A stretch of 28,750 nucleotides of DNA from Ethanoligenens sp047722935 (GTDB taxonomy: Bacteria; Bacillota; Clostridia; Oscillospirales; Ethanoligenentaceae): contig JBDNZS010000038.1 of the NCBI GenBank assembly GCA_047722935.1, forward strand, positions 1 to 28,750, given 5' to 3'. The notes below the pieces were generated by a model. The model did no database searches. It was not told the DNA's origin and worked only from the letters and a program-made list of their open reading frames with translations. This document shows positions 15,747 through 22,781 of this stretch, one piece after another. Position numbers and translations under genes: made by a program. Position 1 is the first letter of the stretch; every line of letters begins with the position of its first letter.

Positions 15747-15969
15747 CTAATTCCTCGTCATACCGGCTAAGTGTACGATGACTTCCTCCGGCGTGGGATG
15801 TTCCCCTTTATGCGGTACGGATTTCCAAAAAGCCTGTGCCTTTGGGTCGGTACTTTTTTGGCCTCGGCTGTGGCGACTTCAATTTCATGGCGCACGGTTT
15901 CCACACTCACGCCCTCCCGTTTAGCAAGTTGTTTCAGCGCATTTTTGCTTTTGTCGTATTCATTGTCAT
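15747..15969 (-). pseudogene. Broken Spo0A_C-like HTH gene
   Basis: On the minus strand, one frame reads EYDNEYDKSKNALKQLAKRE and on through GVSVETVRHEIEVATAEAKK; a second frame then continues as DPKAQAFWKSVPHKGEHPTP and EEVIVHLAGMTRN-stop. Joined, this matches the small helix-turn-helix proteins often annotated as Spo0A C-terminal-like in clostridial ICEs. A one-base loss near the AAAAAAGTACC run (about 15860) breaks the frame, and the first frame no longer connects to an ATG (the good ribosome site leads to ATGACAATG in another frame). Two lesions suggest true decay. Any open frame on the plus strand here is a shadow. Confidence 0.6.
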
Positions 15970-16060
15970 ACTCTCCCTTCCTTCATGTATGCAATAAGCC
16001 TAACATGATATGGTAGAGCTTACAATGATGTGAAGCTTTACGGATAAGGTAGGGCTTTCG

Positions 16061-16177
16061 ATGAATATGTACGATGCTGATTGCAACATTAGCGATTTAT
16101 TGGAATTTGTATCGCCGGAGAAATCACTTCGGGCCAACTTGGCCCGAAGTGCCGGGACAGGATTCGCAAAGTCGTGA
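16061..16177 (+). CDS. Possible 38-aa peptide running through PR25
   Basis: ATGAATATGTACG... gives MNMYDADCNISDLLEFVSPE, then the PR25 copy translated as SLRANLARS, and ends after 38 codons. AAGGTAGGG lies 8 bases upstream. It has no recognised relative and may be the truncated 5' end of a longer gene interrupted by PR25. Low certainty. Confidence 0.25.
   Translation: MNMYDADCNISDLLEFVSPEKSLRANLARSAGTGFAKS
16126..16150. repeat. PR25 palindrome, copy 12 (centre C)
   Basis: Lies 33 bases upstream of the -35 box of the CD1845-like gene promoter, within the possible peptide at 16061. Confidence 0.95.
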
Positions 16178-16182
16178 CAACA

Positions 16183-16211
16183 TTGTTGCCCCTTTATATG
16201 GATGGTAAAAT
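16183..16211 (+). promoter_or_regulatory. Promoter of the CD1845-like gene
   Basis: TTGTTG (16183-16188), 17-base spacer, TAAAAT (16206-16211), then ATAGGT. Spacing and flanks (CATTGTT..., ATGGTA-AATATAGGT) closely resemble the recombinase promoter at 25290, so the two appear homologous. Confidence 0.6.
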
Positions 16212-16245
16212 ATAGGTACAACCAAGCATGAAAGAGGTTTTTACT

Positions 16246-16539
16246 ATGATGATTTTGCTTAAAATTGCTGCGATACCGTTCATTATCATCTTGAGTATTA
16301 CCGTCGCATTTCTGTATTTCATCTTTTGCATTTCCGAATGGATATGCACGGTAGCCGCCGTTATCGTCGCCGGGTTGGGAGTCTTGACGTTTATTACGGG
16401 CGGTTCTACTTTTAACGGCGTGGTATTACTCGGATTGGGGTTTCTGATTTCCCCTTTCGGCCTCCGGGCTGTTATCGAGTGGTTCGTCGACAGGCTGGCC
16501 GATCTGAATTGTTACCTGAAAGATTATGTGATGGGATAA
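16246..16539 (+). CDS. CD1845-like small membrane protein
   Basis: A 97-aa protein with three hydrophobic segments (about residues 4-27, 31-50 and 55-75) and a short charged C-terminus ending WFVDRLADLNCYLKDYVMG. It fits the CD1845 family of clostridial ICEs, of unknown function. The ATG at 16246 is preferred over 16228 because AAAGAGG lies 8 bases before it and the hydrophobic segment starts at once. The gene has its own promoter and ends before a strong terminator, so it is a single-gene transcript. Confidence 0.7.
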   Translation: MMILLKIAAIPFIIILSITVAFLYFIFCISEWICTVAAVIVAGLGVLTFITGGSTFNGVVLLGLGFLISPFGLRAVIEWFVDRLADLNCYLKDYVMG

Positions 16540-16557
16540 ACAGAACTGATACCACAC

Positions 16558-16589
16558 AAGAAAAGCGGGCCGTTTGGCCCGCTTTTCTT
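16558..16589. terminator. Bidirectional terminator
   Basis: A perfect 14-bp stem (AAGAAAAGCGGGCC and its complement) with a GTTT loop. A-rich and T-rich ends allow it to work for the CD1845-like gene on the plus strand and the Cys-rich gene on the minus strand. Confidence 0.9.
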
Positions 16590-16684
16590 GTGCATAGCAA
16601 ATACATCCAACTTCTATATGAAACCAACTACACTATATATCCTGCCAGACATATTCCTAAAATCTTAAAGAAAATATTAAGCCT

Positions 16685-16873
16685 TCAATCAGAAGTGGAT
16701 AACCGTGTATAATTTGCCATTTCAATTGTTGCAAGCTTTTTCCCACGTCCACATTTTGGTGAAGACAGGGAACAGTTTTTTGAGCAGCCATTGCAATGCT
16801 TTGGTTGTAAGAAGCGTTGCAATTCACCATCATTTTCAGCCACTATATTTTTTCGTTTAAACCAAGATAACAT
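16685..16873 (-). CDS. Small Cys-motif protein
   Basis: A 62-aa protein on the minus strand, MLSWFKRKNIVAENDG..., with the cysteine motif HCNGCSKNCSLSSPKCGRGK at about residues 26-45, which could bind iron-sulfur or zinc. GGGGAGGGCG precedes the ATG at 16873. It has its own sigma-A type promoter overlapped by a large palindromic operator. Similar short Cys motifs are found beside or within MarR-type regulators in Clostridia (from memory), but no regulator gene is adjacent here. Opposite orientation and lower GC than the transfer genes suggest it was inserted between mobC and the relaxase. Confidence 0.6.
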   Translation of the reverse strand: MLSWFKRKNIVAENDGELQRFLQPKHCNGCSKNCSLSSPKCGRGKKLATIEMANYTRLSTSD

Positions 16874-16907
16874 AGGACGCCCTCCCCACGGTTCGTTTTT
16901 AACAGAC

Positions 16908-16958
16908 TAGTAAGCTAGCTTCATTTGCGATTATAAAGCTAGCTTACTATTGTGTCAA
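16908..16958 (-). promoter_or_regulatory. Strong promoter with overlapping palindromic operator
   Basis: Minus strand: TTGACA (16953-16958), 17-base spacer, TATAAT (16930-16935). Two 14-base inverted arms, TAGTAAGCTAGCTT at 16908-16921 and its complement at 16936-16949, flank the -10 box; each arm itself holds the palindrome AAGCTAGCTT. One arm fills the spacer and the other covers the transcription start. Confidence 0.88.
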
Positions 16959-17020
16959 GAGTTGTTTTTTAGAATATAGATTTGAATTTTATGAGACAAG
17001 CAACTCTGTTTTTTAATGAG

Positions 17021-17045
17021 ACTTCGGGCCAAGTTGGCCCGAAGT
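17021..17045. repeat. PR25 palindrome, copy 13 (centre G)
   Basis: Lies immediately upstream of the ribosome site (GGAAGGAGG) of the MOBP relaxase gene, at the boundary between the inserted AT-rich stretch and the relaxase. Confidence 0.95.
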
Positions 17046-17070
17046 CATATCTATGGGAAGGAGGCCGCAC

Positions 17071-18486
17071 ATGGCGACAACCTATTTAAAAACCCATCAT
17101 ATCAGCAAGGGGGAAACGATAGCGCAATCCCTCGCTGACCGTTTCGACTACGGGCAGAACCCGGAGAAAACGCAGCAGGGCGAATTGATCTCCGCCTACA
17201 GGTGCGACCCGAAAACCGCCGACGCGGAATTTCTGCTGAGCAAAGCGCAGTACAAAGCTATCACAGGGCGAGAGCAAAAAAGGGACGCGGACATCCTTTG
17301 TTATCAGATCCGGCAGGCGTTCCTTCCCGGCGAGATCACACCGGAGGAAGCCAACCGGATAGGCTATGAAACAGCCATGCGCTGGACGAAAGGCAGTCAC
17401 GCTTTTTTCGTCACCACGCACATTGACCGCCACCATATTCATAACCACATTTACTACAACTCCACGGCCCTTGACTGTACTCGAAAATTCCGGGATTTTA
17501 TCGGCTCCGCGCGGGCCGTGCGTCGGCTCTCCGACCGGATTTGCCTTGAAAACGGGCTGTCCTATATCGCCCATCCGAAGCTGCACAGCAAGGGAAAATT
17601 CAAGCACTACGGTGAATGGCGGGGCGATAACCGACCGCCAACTTTTCAGGAACGGCTGAAAGCGCAGATCGACGCCTGCCTTGCGGAAAAGCCGTCAGAT
17701 ATGAACACCTTTTTGCAGGCTATGACGAAAGCCGGCTATGAAGTGAGACACGGGCGCGGCAGTACGATCAGCTTCCGGGCCGAGGGGCAAGAACGGTTTA
17801 CCCGGCTCCGTTCTTCCACCCTTGGGAAAGGTTACGGGCAGGAGGACATACAGGCGGTAATCGAGGGCCGGGCCGCGCCGTCCGGCGGGCCTGCCGAAAG
17901 CACCCGTAAGGTCAACCTGATTATAGATATTCAGTCCCACATGAAAAACGGGAAAGGCCCTGCCTATGAACGGTGGGCCAAAATATTCAACCTGAAGCAG
18001 ATGGCGGCTACACTCCAATATTTGCAGGAAAACGGCTTGCTGGAATACGGGCAGTTGGAAAAACGGGCGACGGAGGCCGCAAATCGCTTTCACGTTTTTT
18101 CTGAACAAATCAAGTCCATCGAGGGCGCTATGAACACCAACGCAGAGCTAAAGGGCGCAGTGGTGGATTACGCGAAAACCCGGCCCGTGTTCAACGGTTA
18201 CAAGGCCGCGAAATACAGCAAAAAATATCTCGCGGAGCATGACGCTGAAATCGCGCTTTACCGGGCGGCGCAGGAGACATTCCGGCGCGTTCTGTCCGGG
18301 GCGAAGCTCCCGAAGATGGACACACTCAAAGCCAAGTATCAAAAGCTGGCAGCGGAAAAACGGGCTGCATACAAGGAGTACCGCGCGGTGCGGAAGGACA
18401 TGCAGGAGGTTGTCACGGCGAAGGAGAATATCGACCGCTTGTTTGGGCTGATGGACGCGCAAAAAAACAAGGAACGGGAGCGATAG
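17071..18486 (+). CDS. MOBP-type relaxase of the ICE
   Basis: A 471-aa relaxase/mobilization nuclease. The metal-binding motif HIDRHHIHNHIYYN has H117, H122, H124 and H126, as in MOBP relaxases of Tn1549-family ICEs. The N-terminal 270 residues form the relaxase domain; the remainder is helical and basic with a coiled coil (about 370-470). It acts with MobC at oriT. The ATG at 17071 follows AAGGAGGCCGC; an upstream ATG at 17053 overlaps the ribosome site and is unlikely. The gene ends normally at 18486, about 90 bases before the assembly gap. Confidence 0.92.
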   Translation: MATTYLKTHHISKGETIAQSLADRFDYGQNPEKTQQGELISAYRCDPKTADAEFLLSKAQYKAITGREQKRDADILCYQIRQAFLPGEITPEEANRIGYETAMRWTKGSHAFFVTTHIDRHHIHNHIYYNSTALDCTRKFRDFIGSARAVRRLSDRICLENGLSYIAHPKLHSKGKFKHYGEWRGDNRPPTFQERLKAQIDACLAEKPSDMNTFLQAMTKAGYEVRHGRGSTISFRAEGQERFTRLRSSTLGKGYGQEDIQAVIEGRAAPSGGPAESTRKVNLIIDIQSHMKNGKGPAYERWAKIFNLKQMAATLQYLQENGLLEYGQLEKRATEAANRFHVFSEQIKSIEGAMNTNAELKGAVVDYAKTRPVFNGYKAAKYSKKYLAEHDAEIALYRAAQETFRRVLSGAKLPKMDTLKAKYQKLAAEKRAAYKEYRAVRKDMQEVVTAKENIDRLFGLMDAQKNKERER

Positions 18487-18519
18487 CGACGGTGACGCAA
18501 CAACAGGCGCGGAGCGCCG

Positions 18520-18640
18520 GGCGAGGGGGGCCGAAGTGCCCCCGCCCCCGGGGTGTGGGGGGGGGGGCCCCCCCGTNNNNNNNNNNCCCAAAAAAACCCC
18601 GCCCGGGGCGGTAGCGCGCGGGTCCCCCAACCACCGGCGG
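18520..18640. other. Assembly gap flanked by low-quality G/C runs
   Basis: Ten N at 18577-18586 mark a scaffold join. Both sides contain runs of C and G (an 11-G run at 18557-18567) unlike anything else in the window. GGGGGGCCGAAGTG at 18525-18538 may be a misread PR25 half. The true distance and any genes between relaxase and cargo are unknown. Confidence 0.9.
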
Positions 18641-18649
18641 GCGGTGCAG

Positions 18650-18674
18650 ACTTCGGGCCAAGTTGGCCCGAAGT
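18650..18674. repeat. PR25 palindrome, copy 14 (centre G)
   Basis: First intact sequence after the assembly gap; marks the left edge of the regulator/ABC cargo. Confidence 0.95.
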
Positions 18675-18746
18675 CGCAGGGTTTGGGGCGGCTGGCCCCA
18701 ACAAGCAGTTTTATGGTTTGACCGCAAGGGAAAATCCATAAAATGT

Positions 18747-18766
18747 GCAAGTGTCTATACACTTGC
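18747..18766. promoter_or_regulatory. Inverted repeat upstream of the cargo operon (operator candidate)
   Basis: GCAAGTGT and ACACTTGC flank CTAT: a perfect 8-bp inverted repeat with a 4-base centre, some 80 bp upstream of the likely -10 box TATAAT (18842-18847) of the HTH gene. Confidence 0.5.
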
Positions 18767-18875
18767 CCTGCTTGTCTGATTAGCGGAACGACCTCAAGTA
18801 CACCTAAAAACGTCACCCTTATAAATTTCGAGATTTTGAAGTATAATAAAAAGATAAACATGTGGAGGTGTTGGC

Positions 18876-19079
18876 ATGAGGTATTTGACGGTAAAAGAAG
18901 TAGGCGAAAAATGGGGGATTACTGCAAGAATGGTAACTTATTATTGTGTTGCCGGACGAATAGAGAGAGCCGAAAAGAAAGGAAATCTATGGCTTGTTCC
19001 CATTGACGCGGAAAAGCCGCGAGATATACGATTAAAAGCTACAGTAAGAAATAGACAGAACGAGGATGATATGACATGA
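18876..19079 (+). CDS. Small helix-turn-helix DNA-binding protein
   Basis: A 67-aa protein: YLTVKEVGEKWGITARMVTYYCVAGRI is a MerR/excisionase-like winged HTH, followed by AEKKGNLWLVPIDAEKPRD, a pattern seen in many short clostridial DNA-binding proteins. GTGGAGGTG precedes the ATG. Its stop overlaps the response-regulator ATG by four bases, so it is the first gene of a three-gene regulatory operon. It may autoregulate the operon; no ligand domain is present. Confidence 0.78.
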   Translation: MRYLTVKEVGEKWGITARMVTYYCVAGRIERAEKKGNLWLVPIDAEKPRDIRLKATVRNRQNEDDMT

Positions 19080-19771
19080 AAAAGATTTTGGTTGTGGAAG
19101 ATGATGTTGAAATCAATCAGCTCATTACAAAATACCTGCAAAAAGAAGGCTATACTCCTTATTCCGTTTTTAACGGCAACGATGCTGTCAGCTTTATCAA
19201 CAATGAGGACTGCCACCTTATCATACTGGATTTAATGCTTCCCCGAATGGATGGGCAGGAAGTTTTACGGGAAATCCGCAAAAACTATACCATGCCGGTA
19301 ATTATCCTTTCCGCAAAAGACAGGGAGACGGACAAAATACTCGGTTTAGAGCTTGGCGCGGATGATTACATCACAAAGCCCTTCACTATTGGGGAATTGA
19401 CCGCCAGAGTAAAGGCGCAGCTTCGCCGCAGCACAAAATGGAACCCAGACCCTGCATTTACTGAAACGAAGATCATACGGCATGGGGATTTAGAACTCAA
19501 CACGGGAACCTATGAGGTTAAAGTGGCGGGAGAAACAAAAACATTAACGTCAAAAGAGTTTGCAATTTTGCTTTTGTTTTTAGAAAATCCTACCCGTGTC
19601 TTTACAAAGGCCCAAATATTTGAAAGTGTTTGGCATGAGGAGAGCCTGTCGGATAATAATACCGTAATGGTGCACATCAACCGGCTCCGCTCTAAAATTG
19701 AGGCCGACCCGTCCAATTCCATATACATCCAAACCGTGTGGGGATTTGGTTATAAGCTGGGAGGACAATGA
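19076..19771 (+). CDS. OmpR-family response regulator
   Basis: A 231-aa regulator. The receiver domain has the acidic pair D9-D10, phosphoacceptor D52 (LDLMLPRMDG), S78 and K100 (ITKPF). The C-terminal winged helix (about 135-229) ends TVWGFGYKLGG. OmpR/PhoB-type regulators bind direct repeats with about 11-bp steps; two such arrays lie at 20697-20737 and 22535-22575, upstream of the ABC genes and of a c-di-GMP riboswitch. The partner kinase gene starts two bases after its stop. The pairing with a peptide-type ABC exporter recalls antimicrobial-peptide response systems. Confidence 0.93.
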   Translation: MKKILVVEDDVEINQLITKYLQKEGYTPYSVFNGNDAVSFINNEDCHLIILDLMLPRMDGQEVLREIRKNYTMPVIILSAKDRETDKILGLELGADDYITKPFTIGELTARVKAQLRRSTKWNPDPAFTETKIIRHGDLELNTGTYEVKVAGETKTLTSKEFAILLLFLENPTRVFTKAQIFESVWHEESLSDNNTVMVHINRLRSKIEADPSNSIYIQTVWGFGYKLGGQ

Positions 19772-19772
19772 A

Positions 19773-20693
19773 ATGTGGATTTACATTTTTGCGGCCCTGC
19801 TTTCTTTGCTCTGCATGTATTTATTGGCACAACACGTTCATTTGGCAAGCGACATTGACAAAATGCAGGACACTGCAAAAGATATGCGAGCAGGAAATTT
19901 TAATCTACGCTATCGGGTACGGACAACCAGAGCAGACATTGTTTCATTCAGCGGAGAGCTAAACCGCCTGACAGATTGCTTTCAGGAGTTATTGGAACGC
20001 ACCCACTTTTTGGAGGAAGACCGTAAACGCATGATATCCAACATCTCACATGACCTTCGGACCCCCCTTACTTCTCTGCTTGGATATATTGAAGCGTTGC
20101 GCGAAGACGAAACCTTGACGGAAAAAGAACGGGAGAACTTTCTGCGCATTGCCGCCGAAAAGGGGGCAGCTCTTCAAAAGCTAATACAAGAATTTTTTGA
20201 ATTGGCACGATTGGAAGAAACAGAAGAAATAGAATTAGGGCAGATTGATCTGGCCGAACTTGCCAGAACCACGCTGCTTGATTTTTATCCCGAATTTACC
20301 CAAGCGAGCATTACGCCTGCAACATCTATCCCTGAAAATCCAATATTAGTGAAAGGAAACCTGGATTATTCGCGGCGCATTTTAAACAATCTGATTTCCA
20401 ACGCTCTGCATTACGGAGCAGATGGAAAAACAATCGGAATAACGATTCGCCTTGACGCGAAAATTGCATTTGTGGATGTTTGGGACAACGGAAAAGGTAT
20501 CTCGCCGGAGGATTTGCCACACATTTTTGAACGTCTTTATACCGCTGAAACTTCCCGTAACACCGCTCTTCGCGGCACAGGATTGGGGCTTACCATAGCA
20601 AAAAAACTGATAGAAAAGCAGGGCGGGCAAATTAGCGCCGAGAGTATTCCGGGTGAAAGAACTGTATTCTCCTTTTGGCTTCCACTTGCTTAA
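19773..20693 (+). CDS. Membrane sensor histidine kinase
   Basis: A 306-aa kinase. One N-terminal membrane segment (residues 2-22) with almost no extracellular part; then a HAMP-like linker, the DHp box NISHDLRTPLTSLLGYIEAL (His93) and an ATPase domain with an N-box (ILNNLISNALHYG), DNGKGIS and RGTGLGLTIAKK. The ATG at 19773 follows GGGAGGAC; the longer open frame begins inside the regulator gene. The minimal sensor suggests stimulus perception in the membrane or through a partner, as in kinases that work with ABC transporters. The stop at 20693 is followed within four bases by the first regulator box of the ABC promoter. Confidence 0.92.
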   Translation: MWIYIFAALLSLLCMYLLAQHVHLASDIDKMQDTAKDMRAGNFNLRYRVRTTRADIVSFSGELNRLTDCFQELLERTHFLEEDRKRMISNISHDLRTPLTSLLGYIEALREDETLTEKERENFLRIAAEKGAALQKLIQEFFELARLEETEEIELGQIDLAELARTTLLDFYPEFTQASITPATSIPENPILVKGNLDYSRRILNNLISNALHYGADGKTIGITIRLDAKIAFVDVWDNGKGISPEDLPHIFERLYTAETSRNTALRGTGLGLTIAKKLIEKQGGQISAESIPGERTVFSFWLPLA

Positions 20694-20696
20694 AAA

Positions 20697-20751
20697 TTTA
20701 AGAACTTTGTAAGAAATATTAAAACGACGTGTAAGAACGCCAGTTTATACT
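20697..20751 (+). promoter_or_regulatory. Regulated promoter of the ABC genes: four 11-bp-spaced boxes plus -10
   Basis: Boxes begin at 20697 (TTTAAGAA), 20708 (TGTAAGAA), 20719 (TTAAAACG, degenerate) and 20730 (TGTAAGAA). The -10 box TATACT is at 20746-20751, and no -35 consensus is present, as expected for an activator-dependent promoter. Confidence 0.75.
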
Positions 20752-20784
20752 ATAAAACGAATTAGCGAAAGGAGGCACTGTAAA

Positions 20785-21699
20785 ATGGAGACCATTTTGC
20801 GAACACAGCAGCTTTGCAAAAAATATTACGACAAAGCGGCAGTCAGCAATGTCAATATGACTATTAAATCCGGGGATATTTACTGCTTTTTAGGTCAAAA
20901 CGGTGCAGGCAAGACAACGACCATGCGTATGATTATGGGGCTAATTAAGCCTACTTCCGGCACCGTGGAGTTGTTCGGCACGGACGTTTCCGGTGGTATG
21001 AACAAAGCCTTTGAGCGGATTGGTTCTATCATTGAGTATCCCGGCTTTTATCTGAATTTGAGTGGTGCGGAAAACTTGGAGATTCACCGCCGTTTCATGG
21101 GTATGGGCAACAAGGAATGTATTGATGAAAGTCTGAAGATGGTCGGTTTGCTGGAAGCGAAAAATCAGCGGGTAAAGAGCTATTCGCTCGGCATGAAACA
21201 GCGGTTAGGGATTGCAAGAGCTTTGCTTCATCATCCTGAGCTTCTTGTTTTAGATGAACCGACAAATGCCTTAGACCCTGTCGGTATCAAAGAAATGAGG
21301 CAGCTTTTTATAAGCCTTGCAAAACAACGCGGTATTACCTTTTTGATTTCAAGCCATTTACTGGCCGAGGTAGAACAACTCGCTACCAAAATCGGGATCA
21401 TCGATAAAGGTAAACTGATTGAAGAATTGGATTCCGAAACGCTGCGCAATAAAACGCGCACTTGCCTTGAAATTCAAGTGACCGATGAGCAGCGCGCCGC
21501 TTTTGTCATTGAACAGGAGCTCCGTACAAAAGAATATAGAATCCTTGGAAAAGGAAGCCTACGGCTTTATCAATATCTCGACGCGCCGGAAAAGGTAAAT
21601 GCCAGTCTTATAAAAAACGGCGTTAGCGTGAAAGGTATTGCGTTATCCGGGGATAATCTTGAGGACTATTTTTTAAAATTAACAGGAGGTGAAGTATGA
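20785..21699 (+). CDS. ABC transporter ATP-binding protein (peptide/lantibiotic protection type)
   Basis: A 304-aa ATPase. Walker A GQNGAGKTT with Lys43, signature YSLGMKQRLG at 133-142, Walker B VLDEPTNALDP with D157-E158, and the H-loop SSH near 191. The C-terminal 80 residues resemble the accessory part of lantibiotic-immunity or bacitracin-type ATPases (BcrA/NukF-like). AAAGGAGG precedes the ATG. It overlaps the permease gene by four bases. I infer export or membrane-extraction of a peptide antibiotic; the substrate is not determined by sequence. Confidence 0.92.
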   Translation: METILRTQQLCKKYYDKAAVSNVNMTIKSGDIYCFLGQNGAGKTTTMRMIMGLIKPTSGTVELFGTDVSGGMNKAFERIGSIIEYPGFYLNLSGAENLEIHRRFMGMGNKECIDESLKMVGLLEAKNQRVKSYSLGMKQRLGIARALLHHPELLVLDEPTNALDPVGIKEMRQLFISLAKQRGITFLISSHLLAEVEQLATKIGIIDKGKLIEELDSETLRNKTRTCLEIQVTDEQRAAFVIEQELRTKEYRILGKGSLRLYQYLDAPEKVNASLIKNGVSVKGIALSGDNLEDYFLKLTGGEV

Positions 21700-22469
21700 T
21701 GTTTGGTTTTTACCGTGCTGAAATGCTAAAACTTAGGCATACAAAAATGTTTTTGACGGTCTTAGTTCCGGCAGTAATCAGCAATTTAGTCTCTTTGCTC
21801 ATGCTGCTTCCCCAAGTGTCCATGAGCGGTGATAAGGTAAGTGCCAACTTGCAGGCAGTATTCTACAGGCAGGGAAATATTATAACAATTTTGGGCCCGT
21901 TTATTTTCGCTTTGGTTACCGGCTATGTTTTTGCAAGGGAATACAACGAAAGAACCATTAACCAGTTGTTCACCTACCCTGTATCCAGGATTCGTATTTT
22001 CAATGCAAAAATGGCCGTGATCTTCACCATCATCGTGATAACATCGCTTCTTTCCTGCGCGTTCGCGGTTTTAATTGGAGTTGCAAAAGTATTAGGTGGC
22101 TATGTTTCCTTTAATTTGATCCTCGGCGGAATTGGCATGAATTTGGTCGCTTGTCTGTTTTCCTTTGGAACAATTCCTTTGGCGGCGGCATTCAGCTTGG
22201 TAGGTAAAAACATAATTCCTCCGATGGTATTAGGCGCTTTAGCTTCCATGGTCACGCTGGTTCTTGAACTGGGGCATGGAATGAAAGCCGTTCTATTCCC
22301 TTGGGCGACTCCCTATTATTTGGTGCGCGAATTCGGTGAAGGGTTCTCTGAAACCGGACAAAATCAATACATTGGGACGGCACTTGTCATTCTTTCGCTG
22401 ACCTTTCTGCTTTCACTGATTTTCTGCTTATTGCATTACAGCAAATCGGAAGTACACAGCGGGTCTTAA
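21696..22469 (+). CDS. ABC-2-type permease
   Basis: A 257-aa membrane protein with about six hydrophobic segments (near 20-38, 62-80, 103-128, 140-165, 172-190 and 228-248) and the conserved EYNERTINQLFTYPVSR loop typical of ABC-2 permeases of lantibiotic-protection transporters. It is translationally coupled to the ATPase gene and followed by a terminator at 22493. Only one permease gene is present; NukG- or BcrB-type systems can have one or two. Confidence 0.87.
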   Translation: MMFGFYRAEMLKLRHTKMFLTVLVPAVISNLVSLLMLLPQVSMSGDKVSANLQAVFYRQGNIITILGPFIFALVTGYVFAREYNERTINQLFTYPVSRIRIFNAKMAVIFTIIVITSLLSCAFAVLIGVAKVLGGYVSFNLILGGIGMNLVACLFSFGTIPLAAAFSLVGKNIIPPMVLGALASMVTLVLELGHGMKAVLFPWATPYYLVREFGEGFSETGQNQYIGTALVILSLTFLLSLIFCLLHYSKSEVHSGS

Positions 22470-22492
22470 ACATCCGGATAATCATAATCAAG

Positions 22493-22522
22493 GACGGTAT
22501 CCATTGCGATACCGCCTTTTTT
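22493..22522 (+). terminator. Terminator of the ABC operon
   Basis: CGGTATC (22495-22501) pairs with GATACCG (22508-22514), followed by CC and six T. Confidence 0.85.
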
Positions 22523-22534
22523 GTGTGTTTAAAA

Positions 22535-22589
22535 TTTAAGAATTTTGTTAGAAATTTCTAAGAAACTTGTTAGAACTTATTCTTATACT
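22535..22589 (+). promoter_or_regulatory. Second regulated promoter, upstream of the riboswitch
   Basis: Boxes begin at 22535 (TTTAAGAA), 22546 (TGTTAGAA), 22557 (TCTAAGAA) and 22568 (TGTTAGAA); -10 box TATACT at 22584-22589. The first box to -10 distance (49 bp) is the same as in the promoter at 20697. Confidence 0.78.
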
Positions 22590-22694
22590 AAAGCCAAGGC
22601 CAAGGCCAGGACCAGGCAAGGAGGTACTGAGCGGTTATCGGCACCTACCAGCCGAGCAGAACGAATTATAATAAGTGTTGTATACGTTGTACAC

Positions 22695-22780
22695 ATCGAA
22701 AAATGAATAGGCAAATCCGTCGAAAGGCGGGGACGCAAAGCCACGGGTCTAACGTTTTTAAACTATGACCGCCGAGTTGC
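22695..22780 (+). ncRNA. Cyclic di-GMP-I (GEMM) riboswitch
   Basis: The conserved GEMM core is visible: GGCAAATCC, CGAAAGG, GGGGACGCAAAGCCACGGG, TCTAA, then ATGACCGCCGAGTTGC. The paired segments and the tetraloop GAAA occur in the canonical order. The RNA would be made from the promoter at 22584 (or from a TATAAT at 22667). A 17-bp hairpin follows at once. Confidence 0.9.
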
Positions 22781-22781
22781 A

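Noticed and set aside
15771..16016. 81-codon plus-strand frame
   Set aside because: It lies opposite the recognisable Spo0A_C-like remnant on the minus strand.
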